64,000 nt of DNA from Halopseudomonas phragmitis (GCF_002056295.1 NZ_CP020100.1:380001-444000), one strand, 5' to 3'. Numbered from the stretch's first letter, positions 47,023 to 57,281 are shown. Program-made: numbers and translations. Notes: generated by a model not told the origin, from the letters alone.

Positions 47023-47913
47023 ATGCCGAACACCCCCGCTTATATCGGTCGTTTCGCCCCCACCCCCAGCGGCCAACTGCACTTTGGCTCGCTGCTGGCG
47101 GCCTTGGCCAGTTATCTGGATGCCCGCCAGGCCGGCGGCCAGTGGCTGGTGCGCATCGAGGATCTCGACCTGCCCCGCAACCTGCCCGGGGCGGCCGATC
47201 AGATTCTGCAGACCTTGGACACCTACGGCCTGCACTGGGATGCCACGGTACTCTGGCAAAGCCAGCGCACGGACTACTACCAGCAACTAATCGACCAACT
47301 GCTCGCTGCCGGCCAGGCGTTCTACTGCGACTGTTCACGGCGTGAACTGCAGGTTCATGCGGGCATCTATCCAGGCACCTGTCGCCAGCGGCAGCTATCC
47401 GCTGCTGCCGACCGGGCCATTCGTGTTCAGGTCGATGACCACCCGCTCAGTTTCATCGATCGCCTGCAGGGCCTCTTTACCCAGCGCCTGCAAACCGAGG
47501 TCGGCGACTTCATCATTCGCCGCCGCGACGGCATCATCGCCTACCAACTGGCCGTGGTCGCCGACGATATCGCCCAGCAGGTCAGCGATGTTGTGCGCGG
47601 TGCCGACCTGCTCGACTCGACCCCTCGCCAGCTCTGGCTGTACCAGTTACTAGGCGCCCGCCCGCCACGCCACCTGCATATTCCGCTAGCAATGCGCCGG
47701 GACGGTGAAAAACTCAGCAAGCGCCTTACCTCGACGCCGCTGGCCGCCGAACAGGCGCCGGCCACCCTGTTCCGTGCGCTCCAGGTGCTGGCCCAGGAGC
47801 CGCCAGCCGAACTGGCCAGGGCCGATATCAACGAACTGCTCGGCTGGGCTACCGTCCACTGGCAGCCTGAACGTCTCCCGGCCCTCCAGCAATTGCCCGA
47901 CCTCAGCGAGTAA
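47023..47913 (+). CDS. gluQ: Glutamyl-Q tRNA(Asp) synthetase
   Basis: A 296-residue truncated glutamyl-tRNA synthetase paralogue that glutamylates queuosine in the tRNA(Asp) anticodon. It has the HIGH-like motif in RFAPTPSGQLHFGSLLAALA (HFGS), the Cys-rich zinc segment FYCDCSRRELQVHAGIYPGTCR read as CDC ... C, and the KMSKS-like KLSKR (about 229-233). The anticodon-binding domain is missing, as is normal for GluQ-RS. It follows dksA by 71 bases, the common pseudomonad and enterobacterial order. Confidence 0.95.
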   Translation: MPNTPAYIGRFAPTPSGQLHFGSLLAALASYLDARQAGGQWLVRIEDLDLPRNLPGAADQILQTLDTYGLHWDATVLWQSQRTDYYQQLIDQLLAAGQAFYCDCSRRELQVHAGIYPGTCRQRQLSAAADRAIRVQVDDHPLSFIDRLQGLFTQRLQTEVGDFIIRRRDGIIAYQLAVVADDIAQQVSDVVRGADLLDSTPRQLWLYQLLGARPPRHLHIPLAMRRDGEKLSKRLTSTPLAAEQAPATLFRALQVLAQEPPAELARADINELLGWATVHWQPERLPALQQLPDLSE

Positions 47914-47976
47914 TGCCCTTGGCAAGCCGGTGCCGGCTGATTACCATCATCACCTCACCCATGGCGCGCTGACCCT

Positions 47977-48153
47977 ATGTATATTTATCGGCTGGTACTG
48001 CTGCTGGTCATTGGCATCTACCTGTTCTCACCGGCCATCATGGACTGGTGGATAGAACCCCAGGGCGCCTGGTACCGCCCCTATGTGCTGTGGCTGATCC
48101 TGATCATTGCCGGCATGTTGCTGCAGAGCCCCAAAGATGCCGACGAGCTTTGA
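47977..48153 (+). CDS. cbrX: Small membrane protein CbrX upstream of cbrA
   Basis: A 58-residue very hydrophobic protein with two membrane segments (YRLVLLLVIGIYLFSPAIM and YVLWLILIIAGMLL) separated by WWIEPQGAWYRP. Its stop lies 17 bases inside cbrA in another frame. The location, size and overlap match CbrX described upstream of cbrA in pseudomonads. It probably helps couple cbrA translation; its own function is open. No strong ribosome site is visible before the ATG. Confidence 0.82.
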   Translation: MYIYRLVLLLVIGIYLFSPAIMDWWIEPQGAWYRPYVLWLILIIAGMLLQSPKDADEL

Positions 48154-51088
48154 TCTCAGCCTGCTGATTCTGATCAGCGTTGTTTACCTGCTAGCCCTGT
48201 TTGGCGTCGCCTGGATTACCGAACGCGGGTTGCTGCCGCGCGGGCTGATGCGTCATCCCGCGATCTACACCCTGTCACTGGGGGTCTATGCCAGCGCCTG
48301 GGCCTTCTACGGCACAGTCGGGCTGGCCTATCAGTACGGTTACGGCTTTCTGACCTATTACCTGGGCATTTGTGGCGCCTTTCTGCTGGCACCGGTGCTG
48401 CTTAATCCGATCCTGCGCATCACCCGCACCTATCAGTTGTCATCGCTGGCTGACCTGTTCGCCTTCCGCTTTCGCAGCACCTGGGCCGGTACTCTGACGA
48501 CCCTGCTGATGCTGATTGGCGTACTGCCGCTGCTGGCCCTGCAGATCCAGGCGGTGGCCGACTCTGTGCTGATACTGACCCACGATCCGGGCCAGGACTC
48601 GGTGGCCTTTGGCTTCTGCCTGTTGATTACCCTGTTCGCCATTCTGTTCGGCGCCCGCCACATCTCGGCGCGGGAAAAACATGAAGGACTGGTCTTCGCC
48701 ATCGCCTTCGAGTCGCTGGTTAAGTTGATCGCCCTCGGCACGGTCGGCCTGTTCGCCCTGTATGCGGTGTTCGGTGGCCCGAGTGGGCTGGAGGAGTGGC
48801 TCAGCCATAACCAGCAGGCCCTGCGTACCCTCCATTCGCCGTTGCAGGAAGGCCCCTGGCGCACCCTGCTGCTGGTGTTCTTCGCCGCCGCCATCGTCAT
48901 GCCGCACATGTACCACATGGCCTTTACCGAAAACCTCAACCCCCGCGCTCTGGGCACGGCCAGTTGGGGTCTGCCACTGTTTCTGCTGCTGATGAGCCTG
49001 GCGGTGCCGCCGATCCTGTGGGCCGGCCTGCATCTGGACGTGCCAACCAACCCGGAATACTTCACCCTGGGCCTGGGCGTGGCCGCCGGCGCCGACTGGC
49101 TGAGTCTGCTGGCATTCGTCGGTGGCCTGTCAGCCGCCAGCGGGCTGATCATCGTGGTGACCCTGGCACTGTCCGGCATGGTCCTCAACCATCTGGTGCT
49201 ACCGGTCTATCAACCCAGCGCCGACAACAACATCTACCGCTGGCTACTGTGGACCCGACGCAGCCTGATCGCCGCCATCATTATGGGTAGCTACGGGTTC
49301 TACCGCCTGCTGGGCGCTGAACAGGACCTGGCCAACCTCGGCATAGCCTCGTTCGTTGCCACTGTGCAGTTTCTGCCCGGCGCCCTGTCGGTCCTGTACT
49401 GGCCACAGGCCAACCGCCGCGGCTTCATCGGAGGGCTGGTCGCCGGCATGCTGGTCTGGTCGGTCACCCTGCTACTGCCGTTGATCAGCGAGCTGTCCGG
49501 GATCCGGCTACTGGGCCTGAACCTGAGCTTCAACCCTGACACATGGCACATTGCGGCCATTACCTCACTGACCGTCAACATCGTGGTGTTCACCCTGGTC
49601 TCGCTGTTCACCCAACGTTCGGCTGAAGAGCAGAGCGCCGCCGAGGCCTGTTCGGTGGACAACGTCAGCCGCCCGCAACGTATGGAGCTGGTCGCCAGCT
49701 CACCACAGGAATTCGCTCAGCAACTGGCCAAGCCACTGGGCAACAAGACCGCCCAGCAGGAAGTAGAACAGGCTCTGCGCGACCTCAAGCTACCGTTCGA
49801 TGAGCGCCGTCCCTATGCCCTGCGGCGCTTGCGCGACCGGCTCGAAGCCAACCTCTCGGGCCTGATGGGCCCGGCCGTGGCGCAGGACATCATCGAGACC
49901 TTCCTGCCATTCAAGATGGCCCGGGGCGGTTACGTGACCGAGGATATCCACTTCATCGAAAGCCGGCTGGAGGACTATCACACCCGCCTGACCGGCCTGG
50001 CCGCCGAACTCGACGCCCTGCGCCGTTACCACCGCCAGACCCTGCAGGACCTGCCGATGGGAGTCTGCTCGCTGGCCAAGGACAATGAGGTACTGATGTG
50101 GAACCGGGCCATGCAGACCCTGACCGGGATCAGCGCCGACAGCGTGGTCGGCTCCCGGCTGGAAAGCCTGCCAGCGCCTTGGAATCAGGTACTGCAGCGC
50201 TTTGTCGAGGACCAATCGGCGCATGTCCACAAACAGAAACTGGTACTCAATGGTCAGACCCAGTGGCTCAACCTGCACAAGGCTGCCATCGACGAACCGG
50301 GTAATATCGGCAACAGCGGGCTGGTGCTGCTGATCGAGGACCAGACCGAAACCCAGATGCTCGAAGACGAGCTGATGCATTCTGAACGCCTGGCTTCTAT
50401 CGGTCGCCTGGCCGCCGGGGTGGCCCACGAGATCGGCAACCCGATCACCGGGATCGCCTGCCTGGCGCAGAACCTGCGTGAAGAACCGGATCTGGAGGAG
50501 GCTCGGGTCGCCGCCGAGCAGATCATCGAGCAGACCCGCCGGGTCTCGCGGATCGTCCAGTCGCTGGTCAACTTCGCCCACGTCGGCAGCCGCCACAACA
50601 ACGCCAACGAAGAAGTCGATCTGGCGGCCTGTTGTAACGAGGCCATCCACCTCCTGTCACTCAACCGTAAGGGTCCCGAGGTCATTTATGTTAACCTGTG
50701 CAATCCGGAGCACAGGGTCGTCGGCGATAGCCAGCACCTGGTTCAGGTTCTGATCAATCTGCTGGGCAATGCCCGCGACGCCAGCCGGGATGGTGATCGC
50801 ATCACCATTCAGACCCAACACAATGAACATCAAGTGCTGCTCATGGTGGAAGACCAGGGCAGCGGAATCGACAAGGCGATCATGGATCGCATGTTCGAGC
50901 CCTTCTTCACCACCAAGGACCCAGGGACAGGAACCGGGCTCGGATTGGCACTGGTCTACTCGATTGTCGAAGAGCATTATGGTCAGATCACGGTCGAAAG
51001 CCCGGCTGACTCGGTAACACAGCGCGGCACCCGATTCATCATCACCCTGCCGCGTTACAGTGTTTTAAGTAACGGTGTCATCACCTGA
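48137..51088 (+). CDS. cbrA: Sensor histidine kinase CbrA with transporter-like membrane domain
   Basis: A 983-residue hybrid. Residues about 1-500 are a sodium/solute-symporter (SSSF) domain with about 13 membrane helices. Then come a linker, a PAS domain (about 630-740: LQDLPMGVCSLAKDNEVLMWNRAMQTLTG region), HisKA with the phospho-acceptor His in AAGVAHEIGNPITG (about residue 764) and a HATPase with MVEDQGSGI and GTGTGLGLALVYSIVEEH. CbrA with CbrB governs carbon/nitrogen balance and histidine, proline and arginine use. ATG 48137 lies inside cbrX. Confidence 0.95.
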   Translation: MPTSFDLSLLILISVVYLLALFGVAWITERGLLPRGLMRHPAIYTLSLGVYASAWAFYGTVGLAYQYGYGFLTYYLGICGAFLLAPVLLNPILRITRTYQLSSLADLFAFRFRSTWAGTLTTLLMLIGVLPLLALQIQAVADSVLILTHDPGQDSVAFGFCLLITLFAILFGARHISAREKHEGLVFAIAFESLVKLIALGTVGLFALYAVFGGPSGLEEWLSHNQQALRTLHSPLQEGPWRTLLLVFFAAAIVMPHMYHMAFTENLNPRALGTASWGLPLFLLLMSLAVPPILWAGLHLDVPTNPEYFTLGLGVAAGADWLSLLAFVGGLSAASGLIIVVTLALSGMVLNHLVLPVYQPSADNNIYRWLLWTRRSLIAAIIMGSYGFYRLLGAEQDLANLGIASFVATVQFLPGALSVLYWPQANRRGFIGGLVAGMLVWSVTLLLPLISELSGIRLLGLNLSFNPDTWHIAAITSLTVNIVVFTLVSLFTQRSAEEQSAAEACSVDNVSRPQRMELVASSPQEFAQQLAKPLGNKTAQQEVEQALRDLKLPFDERRPYALRRLRDRLEANLSGLMGPAVAQDIIETFLPFKMARGGYVTEDIHFIESRLEDYHTRLTGLAAELDALRRYHRQTLQDLPMGVCSLAKDNEVLMWNRAMQTLTGISADSVVGSRLESLPAPWNQVLQRFVEDQSAHVHKQKLVLNGQTQWLNLHKAAIDEPGNIGNSGLVLLIEDQTETQMLEDELMHSERLASIGRLAAGVAHEIGNPITGIACLAQNLREEPDLEEARVAAEQIIEQTRRVSRIVQSLVNFAHVGSRHNNANEEVDLAACCNEAIHLLSLNRKGPEVIYVNLCNPEHRVVGDSQHLVQVLINLLGNARDASRDGDRITIQTQHNEHQVLLMVEDQGSGIDKAIMDRMFEPFFTTKDPGTGTGLGLALVYSIVEEHYGQITVESPADSVTQRGTRFIITLPRYSVLSNGVIT

Positions 51089-51122
51089 GGGGGGTTGGGT
51101 GAGCACCGCGCATGAGGTAGCT

Positions 51123-52541
51123 ATGTCACATATTCTGGTTGTTGAAGACGAAACCATCATCCGCTCCGCCCTGCGACGGCTGCTGGAACGCCACCACTAC
51201 CAGGTCAGCGAAGCCGGCTCGGTCCACGAGGCCGTGGAACGTTTTTCCCTAGACAGCTTCGATCTAATTGTCAGTGACCTGCGCCTGCCCGGCGAGCCAG
51301 GCACCGAACTGATTCGCAAAGCCCCCAATACGCCGGTGCTGATCATGACCAGTTACGCCAGCCTGCGCTCGGCGGTCGACTCCATGAAACTCGGTGCGGT
51401 CGACTATATTGCCAAGCCCTTCGACCATGACGAAATGCTCCAGGCCGTCGCCCGGATCATCGAGGACGCCAGCCAGCGCCGCAATCAGCCTGCTGCCGAG
51501 CCCGCCAGCAACGAGCCAACCAGCGAGGGCTCGGTCAAGAGTGGCAAGGAGCTGGGCATCATCGGCTCCTGTGCCGCCATGCAGACACTGTTCAAGCGCA
51601 TCAGCAAGGTCGCGCCAACCGATTCCACGGTACTGATCCAGGGGGAGTCCGGAACCGGCAAGGAACTGGTGGCACGCGCCCTGCACGAAAACTCCAAGCG
51701 AGCCAAGGCGCCACTGATTTCGGTCAACTGTGCAGCGATCCCGGAAACCCTGATTGAGTCGGAGCTGTTCGGCCATGAGAAGGGTGCCTTCACCGGCGCT
51801 ACCGCTGGCCGCACCGGTCTGGTCGAGGCCGCCGATGGCGGCACCCTGTTCCTCGATGAAATCGGCGAGCTGCCGCTGGAAGCTCAGGCTCGACTGCTGC
51901 GGGTGCTGCAGGAAGGCGAAATCCGCCGGGTCGGCTCGGTACAATCCAACAAGGTTGATGTGCGCCTGGTCGCCGCGACCCACCGCGACCTCAAGACCCT
52001 GGCCCGTCAGGGGCTGTTCCGCGAAGACCTGTATTACCGGCTGAATGTGATCGAGCTGCGCCTGCCGCCACTGCGTGAACGCGGCGATGACGTGATGCTG
52101 ATTGCCGAAGCGCTGCTGGCCCGGGCCGCCCGTAACATGAACATGGAAGGCTTGCATTTCGGCAAAGAGGCCGCTGATGCAATCCGCCGCTATTCCTGGC
52201 CGGGTAACGTGCGCGAGCTGGAGAATGCTATCGAGCGCGCCGCCATCCTCTGCGATGATGCGGAAATTTCCACTGACCTGCTCGGCATCGAGCTGGATCT
52301 GGAGCATGAGCGTGCTTCGCAGGCGGCCAACGCACTGGAAACCATGCGCCACCCGGACAGCCCCAGTCAGGAGCCAACCGAGGACCTGTCATTGGAAGAC
52401 TACTTCCAACACTTTGTCCTGGAGCACCAGGAACACATGACCGAAACCGAGCTGGCCAACAAGCTCGGCATCAGCCGCAAATGCCTGTGGGAGCGACGCC
52501 AGCGCCTGGGCATCCCACGCAAGAAAACCGCCAGCTCCTGA
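51123..52541 (+). CDS. cbrB: NtrC-family response regulator CbrB
   Basis: A 472-residue sigma54 activator. The receiver domain has the acidic pocket in VVEDET and phospho-Asp in [10 protein letters not shown] (about residue 54). The AAA+ domain shows Walker A GESGTGKE, the sigma54 contact loop GAFTGAT and Walker [16 protein letters not shown]-terminal Fis-type HTH ends [23 protein letters not shown] 51123 is preceded by GAGGTAG; an earlier in-frame codon at 51075 overlaps cbrA. Its main target is crcZ downstream. Confidence 0.96.
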   Translation: MSHILVVEDETIIRSALRRLLERHHYQVSEAGSVHEAVERFSLDSFDLIVSDLRLPGEPGTELIRKAPNTPVLIMTSYASLRSAVDSMKLGAVDYIAKPFDHDEMLQAVARIIEDASQRRNQPAAEPASNEPTSEGSVKSGKELGIIGSCAAMQTLFKRISKVAPTDSTVLIQGESGTGKELVARALHENSKRAKAPLISVNCAAIPETLIESELFGHEKGAFTGATAGRTGLVEAADGGTLFLDEIGELPLEAQARLLRVLQEGEIRRVGSVQSNKVDVRLVAATHRDLKTLARQGLFREDLYYRLNVIELRLPPLRERGDDVMLIAEALLARAARNMNMEGLHFGKEAADAIRRYSWPGNVRELENAIERAAILCDDAEISTDLLGIELDLEHERASQAANALETMRHPDSPSQEPTEDLSLEDYFQHFVLEHQEHMTETELANKLGISRKCLWERRQRLGIPRKKTASS

Positions 52542-52575
52542 TACTAAGGCGTTGTTCAGAGTCTCCTTAAATATC

Positions 52576-52604
52576 CGGTTCGCGGCCTGACTGGTCGCGA
52601 ACCG
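52576..52604 (+). terminator. Hairpin after cbrB
   Basis: CGGTTCGCG (52576-52584) and CGCGAACCG (52596-52604) form a perfect nine-base-pair stem with an 11-base loop, 35 bases after the cbrB stop. No T run follows, so termination is not certain. Confidence 0.45.
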
Positions 52605-52647
52605 ACAGCACCTGCCCCACCACATCGCCCCCGAGTAACCCGACAAG

Positions 52648-52731
52648 TGTTACCTGTTACCCCGTTCTCCTCCCATCGAACTGTTACCCCCTACTAAAGT
52701 CCCGTAACACTTCTCCGGGGTGTTCGGTAAC
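52648..52731. promoter_or_regulatory. CbrB enhancer sites upstream of crcZ
   Basis: Repeated TGTTAC elements and their complements GTAAC(A) cluster here: TGTTAC at 52648, 52655 and 52682, GTAACA at 52704, GTAAC at 52727. The pair TGTTAC-16 bases-GTAACA (52682-52709) is a dyad of the type reported for CbrB. They lie about 100-185 bases before the predicted start, as expected for a sigma54 enhancer. Confidence 0.75.
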
Positions 52732-52805
52732 GAATCCCGCGCACGCCCGGTCACGCGCTCAGGCGAAAAAATACTAAATAATTGATTTATATGGAAATTC
52801 AAAAG

Positions 52806-52822
52806 TTGGCACGGCTTCTGCT
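52806..52822 (+). promoter_or_regulatory. Sigma54 promoter of crcZ
   Basis: TTGGCACGGCTTCTGCT fits the sigma54 consensus (TTGGCACG-n4-TTGC) with GG at -24 and GC at -12, twelve bases apart; one T of TTGC is replaced by C. The predicted transcription start is about 52833. Confidence 0.85.
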
Positions 52823-52832
52823 TTATATCTGG

Positions 52833-53195
52833 CACAACAACAATAAAAACCAGATAACTCATAACAAAAATAATATTCGGCTCCACACACAATAAAAATA
52901 AAACGTGCGCGGCCAAGCAAACTGATTTTTTTGGAGAATGGGTACTCACCCTGCGGACAGGATGTCCGGCTGGAACCAGAGAAGAATAAAAGTTGCTCAA
53001 GCAACCCGCCAGTCCAGAGCCGAAGATAGGCCTTGAGTATTGACCTAAGCTTCCAAAGCAATCCGTTTGTTTTGAAACCCGGGATGGGTTGGCTGAATAG
53101 GCGACACTGTCGCCTCTGCCTACAAAAACAAGAATAGCTCAGAAGAAGAAGAACAAGAATCCATTAAGGGGAGCCATGGCTCCCCTTGAGCTTTC
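52833..53195 (+). ncRNA. crcZ: CrcZ catabolite-repression small RNA
   Basis: Non-coding RNA of about 360 bases that sequesters Hfq/Crc and so relieves catabolite repression. It lies downstream of cbrB behind a sigma54 promoter with CbrB-type enhancer sites. It carries six clusters of the Hfq/Crc motif AANAANAA: 52836-52849, 52863-52873, 52891-52902, 52982-52989, 53124-53134 and 53143-53159. It ends in a GC-rich hairpin. No supportable gene exists on either strand. The 3' end is approximate. From 53196 to pcnB (about 225 bases) I see only a weak promoter candidate (TAGAAT at 53242-53247). Confidence 0.92.
53166..53187 (+). terminator. crcZ terminator hairpin
   Basis: AAGGGGAGCC-AT-GGCTCCCCTT is a perfect stem, immediately downstream of the last AANAANAA cluster. 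A pyrimidine-rich tail (CTTTCCTCTC) follows instead of a pure T run. Confidence 0.8.
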
Positions 53196-53421
53196 CTCTC
53201 TCAATACCGCTCATCTCATTCAAATCCCCCGTTATTCAAGCTAGAATGCCCGACTGTTGATACAGGCAGTCTGCCCGTTCGCCCAGCACAAGCGCCACGA
53301 CCAACCCGTCATCATGCCTTTGGTCCGGCTGAAAGCGGCATTCCAGACCCTGCCATACTTAATTGAAACGATTCAGCCCCAGGCATGAGGGTCAGGATAC
53401 GCTGGTGGACTACCCGCACCC

Positions 53422-54786
53422 ATGATACGAAAGCTGTTGCAGAAACTACCCAACCCCTTCGGCCACCCGGTCCGGCATCGCACTACGCCCGCCGTTATCC
53501 CCGCCAGCCAGCACAACCTGCGCCGCGAGCGCATCAGCCGGCATGCGGTCAATGTGGTTGAGCGGCTGCAACAGGCTGGCTACCAGGCCTTCGTAGTCGG
53601 CGGCTGCGTGCGCGATCTGCTGCTGGATCTCGACCCCAAGGATTTCGACGTCGCTACCAGCGCCACCCCCGAGCAGGTCCGGGCCACTTTCCGCAACGCT
53701 CGCCTGATCGGCCGCCGCTTCAAGCTGGTGCATGTGCATTTCGGTCGCGAGATCATCGAAGTGGCGACCTTCCGCGCCGGCCATGATGAAGACAATGGCG
53801 ACGAGCAGTCCCGCCAGAGCGACTCCGGCCGCCTTCTGCGAGACAATGTCTATGGCACCCTGGAGCAGGACGCCCAGCGGCGCGATTTCACCATCAACGC
53901 GCTGTACTACAACGTCAGCACCGGCCATATTCATGACTACGCCAATGGCCTGCATGACATTCGCAACCGCCAAGTGCGCCTGATTGGTAACCCGGTACAA
54001 CGCTACCAGGAAGACCCGGTACGAATGCTGCGGGCAGTACGCTTTGCCGCCAAACTGAACTTCGACATCGAGCCGCACAGCGCCGCGCCGATTATCGAGC
54101 TGGCCGATCTGCTGCACGACATTCCCGCGGCCCGGCTGTTCGATGAGGTTCTCAAGCTGTTGATGAGCGGCCAGGGGGAAAAGACCTTTGCCTTGCTGCT
54201 CAAGTACGACCTGTTCGCCCCGCTGTTTCCAGACACCGATGAGGCTATCCAGGCCAACCCTGACTACACCCTCAAGCTGGTCCACCAGGCCCTGCGCAAC
54301 ACCGATCAGCGCATCGCTCAGGACCGCCCGGTAACCCCGGCCTTCCTCTACGCCGCCTTGCTCTGGCCGGCCCTGCCGCCACGGATCAAAGCCTTGGAGG
54401 CACGCGGCATCCCCAGCATTCCGGCCCACCAGCAGGCCGCTCAGGAATTGCTGGCAGAACAGTGCCGGCATACCACGGTACCGAAGCGCTTCACTATTCC
54501 GCTGCGCGAGATCTGGGACCTGCAGCCGCGCCTGGAACGACGCAGCGGCCGCCGCGCCGACCAAATGCTCGAACATCCACGCTTTCGCGCCGCCTACGAC
54601 TTTCTGCTGCTGCGTGAAAGCGCTGGCGAGCAGACTGACGGCCTGGGTGACTGGTGGACTCGCTATCAGGATGCCAGCGAAGACAAGCGCCGGCAGATGG
54701 TCCGCGAGCTGGCCGACAAACCCGCAGCCAAGCGCCAGCGCAGCCGGCGCAAACGCAAGCCACGCAGTCCGCAGGCCAACCCATGA
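53422..54786 (+). CDS. pcnB: Poly(A) polymerase I
   Basis: A 454-residue nucleotidyltransferase that adds 3' poly(A) tails for RNA decay. The class II nucleotidyltransferase head shows FVVGGCVRDLLLDL (about 57-70) and the catalytic DFDVAT (about 74-79). RRDFTINALYYN follows, then the RNA-binding domain (DPVRMLRAVRFAAKLNF). The C-terminal tail is very Arg/Lys-rich (KRQRSRRKRKPR), typical of PcnB rather than CCA-adding enzyme. It overlaps folK by four bases. Confidence 0.95.
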   Translation: MIRKLLQKLPNPFGHPVRHRTTPAVIPASQHNLRRERISRHAVNVVERLQQAGYQAFVVGGCVRDLLLDLDPKDFDVATSATPEQVRATFRNARLIGRRFKLVHVHFGREIIEVATFRAGHDEDNGDEQSRQSDSGRLLRDNVYGTLEQDAQRRDFTINALYYNVSTGHIHDYANGLHDIRNRQVRLIGNPVQRYQEDPVRMLRAVRFAAKLNFDIEPHSAAPIIELADLLHDIPAARLFDEVLKLLMSGQGEKTFALLLKYDLFAPLFPDTDEAIQANPDYTLKLVHQALRNTDQRIAQDRPVTPAFLYAALLWPALPPRIKALEARGIPSIPAHQQAAQELLAEQCRHTTVPKRFTIPLREIWDLQPRLERRSGRRADQMLEHPRFRAAYDFLLLRESAGEQTDGLGDWWTRYQDASEDKRRQMVRELADKPAAKRQRSRRKRKPRSPQANP

Positions 54787-55283
54787 GCAGCATCTGCTAC
54801 ATTGGCCTGGGCAGCAATCAGGCCGACCCCATCGGCCAAGTGCTGAAAGCCTGCGAGGCATTGGGGCAGGTGCCGCGAACTCGCCTGGCTCGTCGCTCGT
54901 CGCTGTATCGCAGCGCCCCGCTCGGGCCCCAGGATCAACCCTCCTATATCAACGCCGTGGCCGAGCTCGACACCGAACTGACCCCACTGGAGCTGCTCGA
55001 CCAACTGCAGCGTATCGAGCTCGATCAGGGACGTGAGCGCAAGGCTGAACGCTGGGGACCCCGGACTCTGGATCTGGATATGCTGCTGTTCGGTGAACAG
55101 GTCATCGACAGCCCTCGACTGCAAGTACCGCACTACCACATGCAGACCCGCGCCTTCGTTCTTTACCCTCTGGCCGAGCTGGCCGCCGATCTGATCCTGC
55201 CAGATGGTACCCGGCTCAGCCAGTTGCTGGACACCTGTCCAGCCGATGGACTTGAGCGTCTCGACGCCCCGGCCCAAGGATGA
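54783..55283 (+). CDS. folK: Hydroxymethyldihydropterin pyrophosphokinase
   Basis: A 166-residue HPPK of folate synthesis that transfers pyrophosphate from ATP to 6-hydroxymethyl-dihydropterin. Motifs are YIGLGSNQAD at the N terminus, SSLYRSAPLGPQDQPSYINAV and the signature RWGPRTLDLDMLLFG with the metal-binding Asp pair. The ATG overlaps the pcnB stop (ATGA). Behind it come 208 bases without a convincing gene before panB. Confidence 0.95.
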   Translation: MSSICYIGLGSNQADPIGQVLKACEALGQVPRTRLARRSSLYRSAPLGPQDQPSYINAVAELDTELTPLELLDQLQRIELDQGRERKAERWGPRTLDLDMLLFGEQVIDSPRLQVPHYHMQTRAFVLYPLAELAADLILPDGTRLSQLLDTCPADGLERLDAPAQG

Positions 55284-55491
55284 GCCATGCACCCGACTGC
55301 CTCGCCGTGCCTGTCATCACCCCGTCTGCAGCCCCTGAGCCGCAGCAGGGCGGCGATTGACCGGCGGACAGAGCAAGACCACTATAGTCATCAGGTTGAT
55401 ACCATCCTGAGCATCCAGAACACCGTTCCCCATGATGGGGCCCGGCGTCTCATGATCCTGCCCCTGCGGGGCTGAACCACTGGAATCTGCC

Positions 55492-56286
55492 ATGCCTGAA
55501 GTAACCCTGACTACGCTCAACAAGCTCAAGCAATCTGGCGAGAAAATTGTCAGTCTGACCGCCTATGACGCCCTGTTCGCTCACCTCGAAAGCACTGCCG
55601 GGGTTGAAGTGATTCTGATCGGCGATTCGCTCGGCATGGTATTGCAAGGCCATGACAGCACTCTGCCGGTCACTGTCCAAGACATGGCCTACCACACCCG
55701 TGCGGTAAAGCGCGGTAATCAGGGCGCGCTAATCATGGCTGACCTGCCGTTCATGGCCTATGCTACGGTGGAGCAGGCACTGAACAACAGCGCCGTGCTG
55801 ATGCAGGCCGGGGCCCATGTGGTCAAGCTTGAGGGCGCCGGCTGGCTGGCCGAGACCATCACCGCGCTGGTCCAGCGTGGCGTGCCGGTCTGTGCCCACA
55901 TGGGCCTGACCCCGCAAACCGTCAATGTGCTTGGCGGCTACAAGGTCCAGGGCAAGGAGGAAGCCCAGGCCAAGGCTATGTTGGCTGACGCCCTGGCCCT
56001 CGAAGCCGCAGGCGCCAGCATGCTGTTGCTCGAATGTGTACCCAGTGCCCTGGCCGCGGAAATTTCACGCAGCGTGCAAATTCCGGTCATCGGTATCGGT
56101 GCCGGCTCAGGCACCGACGGCCAGGTTCTGGTGGTTCATGATATGCTCGGGCTGTCGATCAGCGGCCGGCTGCCACGCTTCGTAAAGAACTTTATGAACG
56201 GCCAGCCCGACGTGCCAGCGGCGATCCGCGCCTATGTCGAGGCGGTCAAACGCGTTGAATTCCCGGCAGCCGAGCACGAGTTCTGA
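55492..56286 (+). CDS. panB: 3-methyl-2-oxobutanoate hydroxymethyltransferase
   Basis: A 264-residue TIM-barrel enzyme of pantothenate synthesis. It adds the hydroxymethyl group of methylene-THF to 2-oxoisovalerate, an intermediate of the ilv pathway. Signatures are [33 protein letters not shown] (metal Asp, Ser), VKLEGAG and [22 protein letters not shown]. panC follows after four bases. Confidence 0.96.
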   Translation: MPEVTLTTLNKLKQSGEKIVSLTAYDALFAHLESTAGVEVILIGDSLGMVLQGHDSTLPVTVQDMAYHTRAVKRGNQGALIMADLPFMAYATVEQALNNSAVLMQAGAHVVKLEGAGWLAETITALVQRGVPVCAHMGLTPQTVNVLGGYKVQGKEEAQAKAMLADALALEAAGASMLLLECVPSALAAEISRSVQIPVIGIGAGSGTDGQVLVVHDMLGLSISGRLPRFVKNFMNGQPDVPAAIRAYVEAVKRVEFPAAEHEF

Positions 56287-56290
56287 CACC

Positions 56291-57142
56291 ATGAATACGC
56301 TACACAGCATCGCCCAAGTCCGCGCCGCCATCAGCCATGCCCGCAAGGATGGCAAACGTATCGGTCTGGTGCCGACCATGGGCAACCTGCATGCCGGACA
56401 CATCGCCCTGGTGGAAAAAGCTCGGCAACGCACCGATTACGTGGTGGTCAGCATCTTCGTCAACCCGTTGCAGTTCGGCCCCAGCGAAGACCTGGATAGT
56501 TATCCGCGGACCCTGGCCGATGATCAGGCCAAGCTGCTGGATGCCGGTGCCCATATGGTGTTCGCCCCCAGCGTCAATGACATGTACCCCGAAGGTATGG
56601 ACGGCCACACCATCGTCAATGTTCCGGTCGTCTCCGAAGGACTGTGCGGCGCCAGTCGTCCAGGCCACTTCAACGGCGTCGCTACTGTGGTCAGCAAGCT
56701 GTTCAATATTGTCCAACCTGATCTGGCGGTGTTCGGCGAGAAGGACTATCAGCAACTGGCGGTCATTCGCAAGATGACCCAGGACCTGTGCCTGCCGACC
56801 CAGATCATGGGCGAGCCGACCGTTCGCGCCGAGGACGGTCTGGCGCTGTCCTCGCGCAACGGCTACCTGAGCCCGAGCGAACGGGAGGTTGCTCCGCTAC
56901 TGTTTGCCACCCTCAAACAAGTAGCGGCCAACCTGCAAAGCGGGCGCCGCGACTTTGCCCAGGTAATTGAGGAGGCGCGGATGGTACTCGAATCCAGCGG
57001 CCTGCATCCCGACTACCTAGACCTGCGTGACGCCCTGACCCTGAACCCGATCAGCGACACCACCGAAGAAGCCGTCGCTCTGGCCGCCGCCTTTCTCGGC
57101 AAGACCCGACTGATCGACAACCTGCGCTTCAAGCTGAACTGA
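56291..57142 (+). CDS. panC: Pantothenate synthetase
   Basis: A 283-residue ATP-dependent ligase joining pantoate and beta-alanine. The adenylylation motif MGNLHAGH (about 30-37, class I HxGH), [23 protein letters not shown] and the KMSKS-like [10 protein letters not shown] are all present. The panD gene that follows panC in several pseudomonads is absent here: a terminator comes next. Confidence 0.96.
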   Translation: MNTLHSIAQVRAAISHARKDGKRIGLVPTMGNLHAGHIALVEKARQRTDYVVVSIFVNPLQFGPSEDLDSYPRTLADDQAKLLDAGAHMVFAPSVNDMYPEGMDGHTIVNVPVVSEGLCGASRPGHFNGVATVVSKLFNIVQPDLAVFGEKDYQQLAVIRKMTQDLCLPTQIMGEPTVRAEDGLALSSRNGYLSPSEREVAPLLFATLKQVAANLQSGRRDFAQVIEEARMVLESSGLHPDYLDLRDALTLNPISDTTEEAVALAAAFLGKTRLIDNLRFKLN

Positions 57143-57150
57143 GCCAGCCC

Positions 57151-57170
57151 GCCCCGCCATTCGGCGGGGC
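57151..57170 (+). terminator. Terminator after panC
   Basis: GCCCCGCC-ATTC-GGCGGGGC forms a perfect eight-base-pair stem eight bases after the panC stop, followed by TCATCTTT. Confidence 0.8.
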
Positions 57171-57281
57171 TCATCTTTGCCGTTCAATACCCCTAACCTC
57201 CCCGGACTAGACCAAAGAAGGGTTGAATTAACCGCTTCGATGGCTGAGGCTGTATAGCCTATACGGCAGTATCACGCCGAT

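Noticed and set aside
52650-53061. Minus-strand open frames across crcZ
   Set aside because: They run antisense through the sigma54 promoter and AAN repeats, have no ribosome site and poor composition. The small RNA explains the region better.
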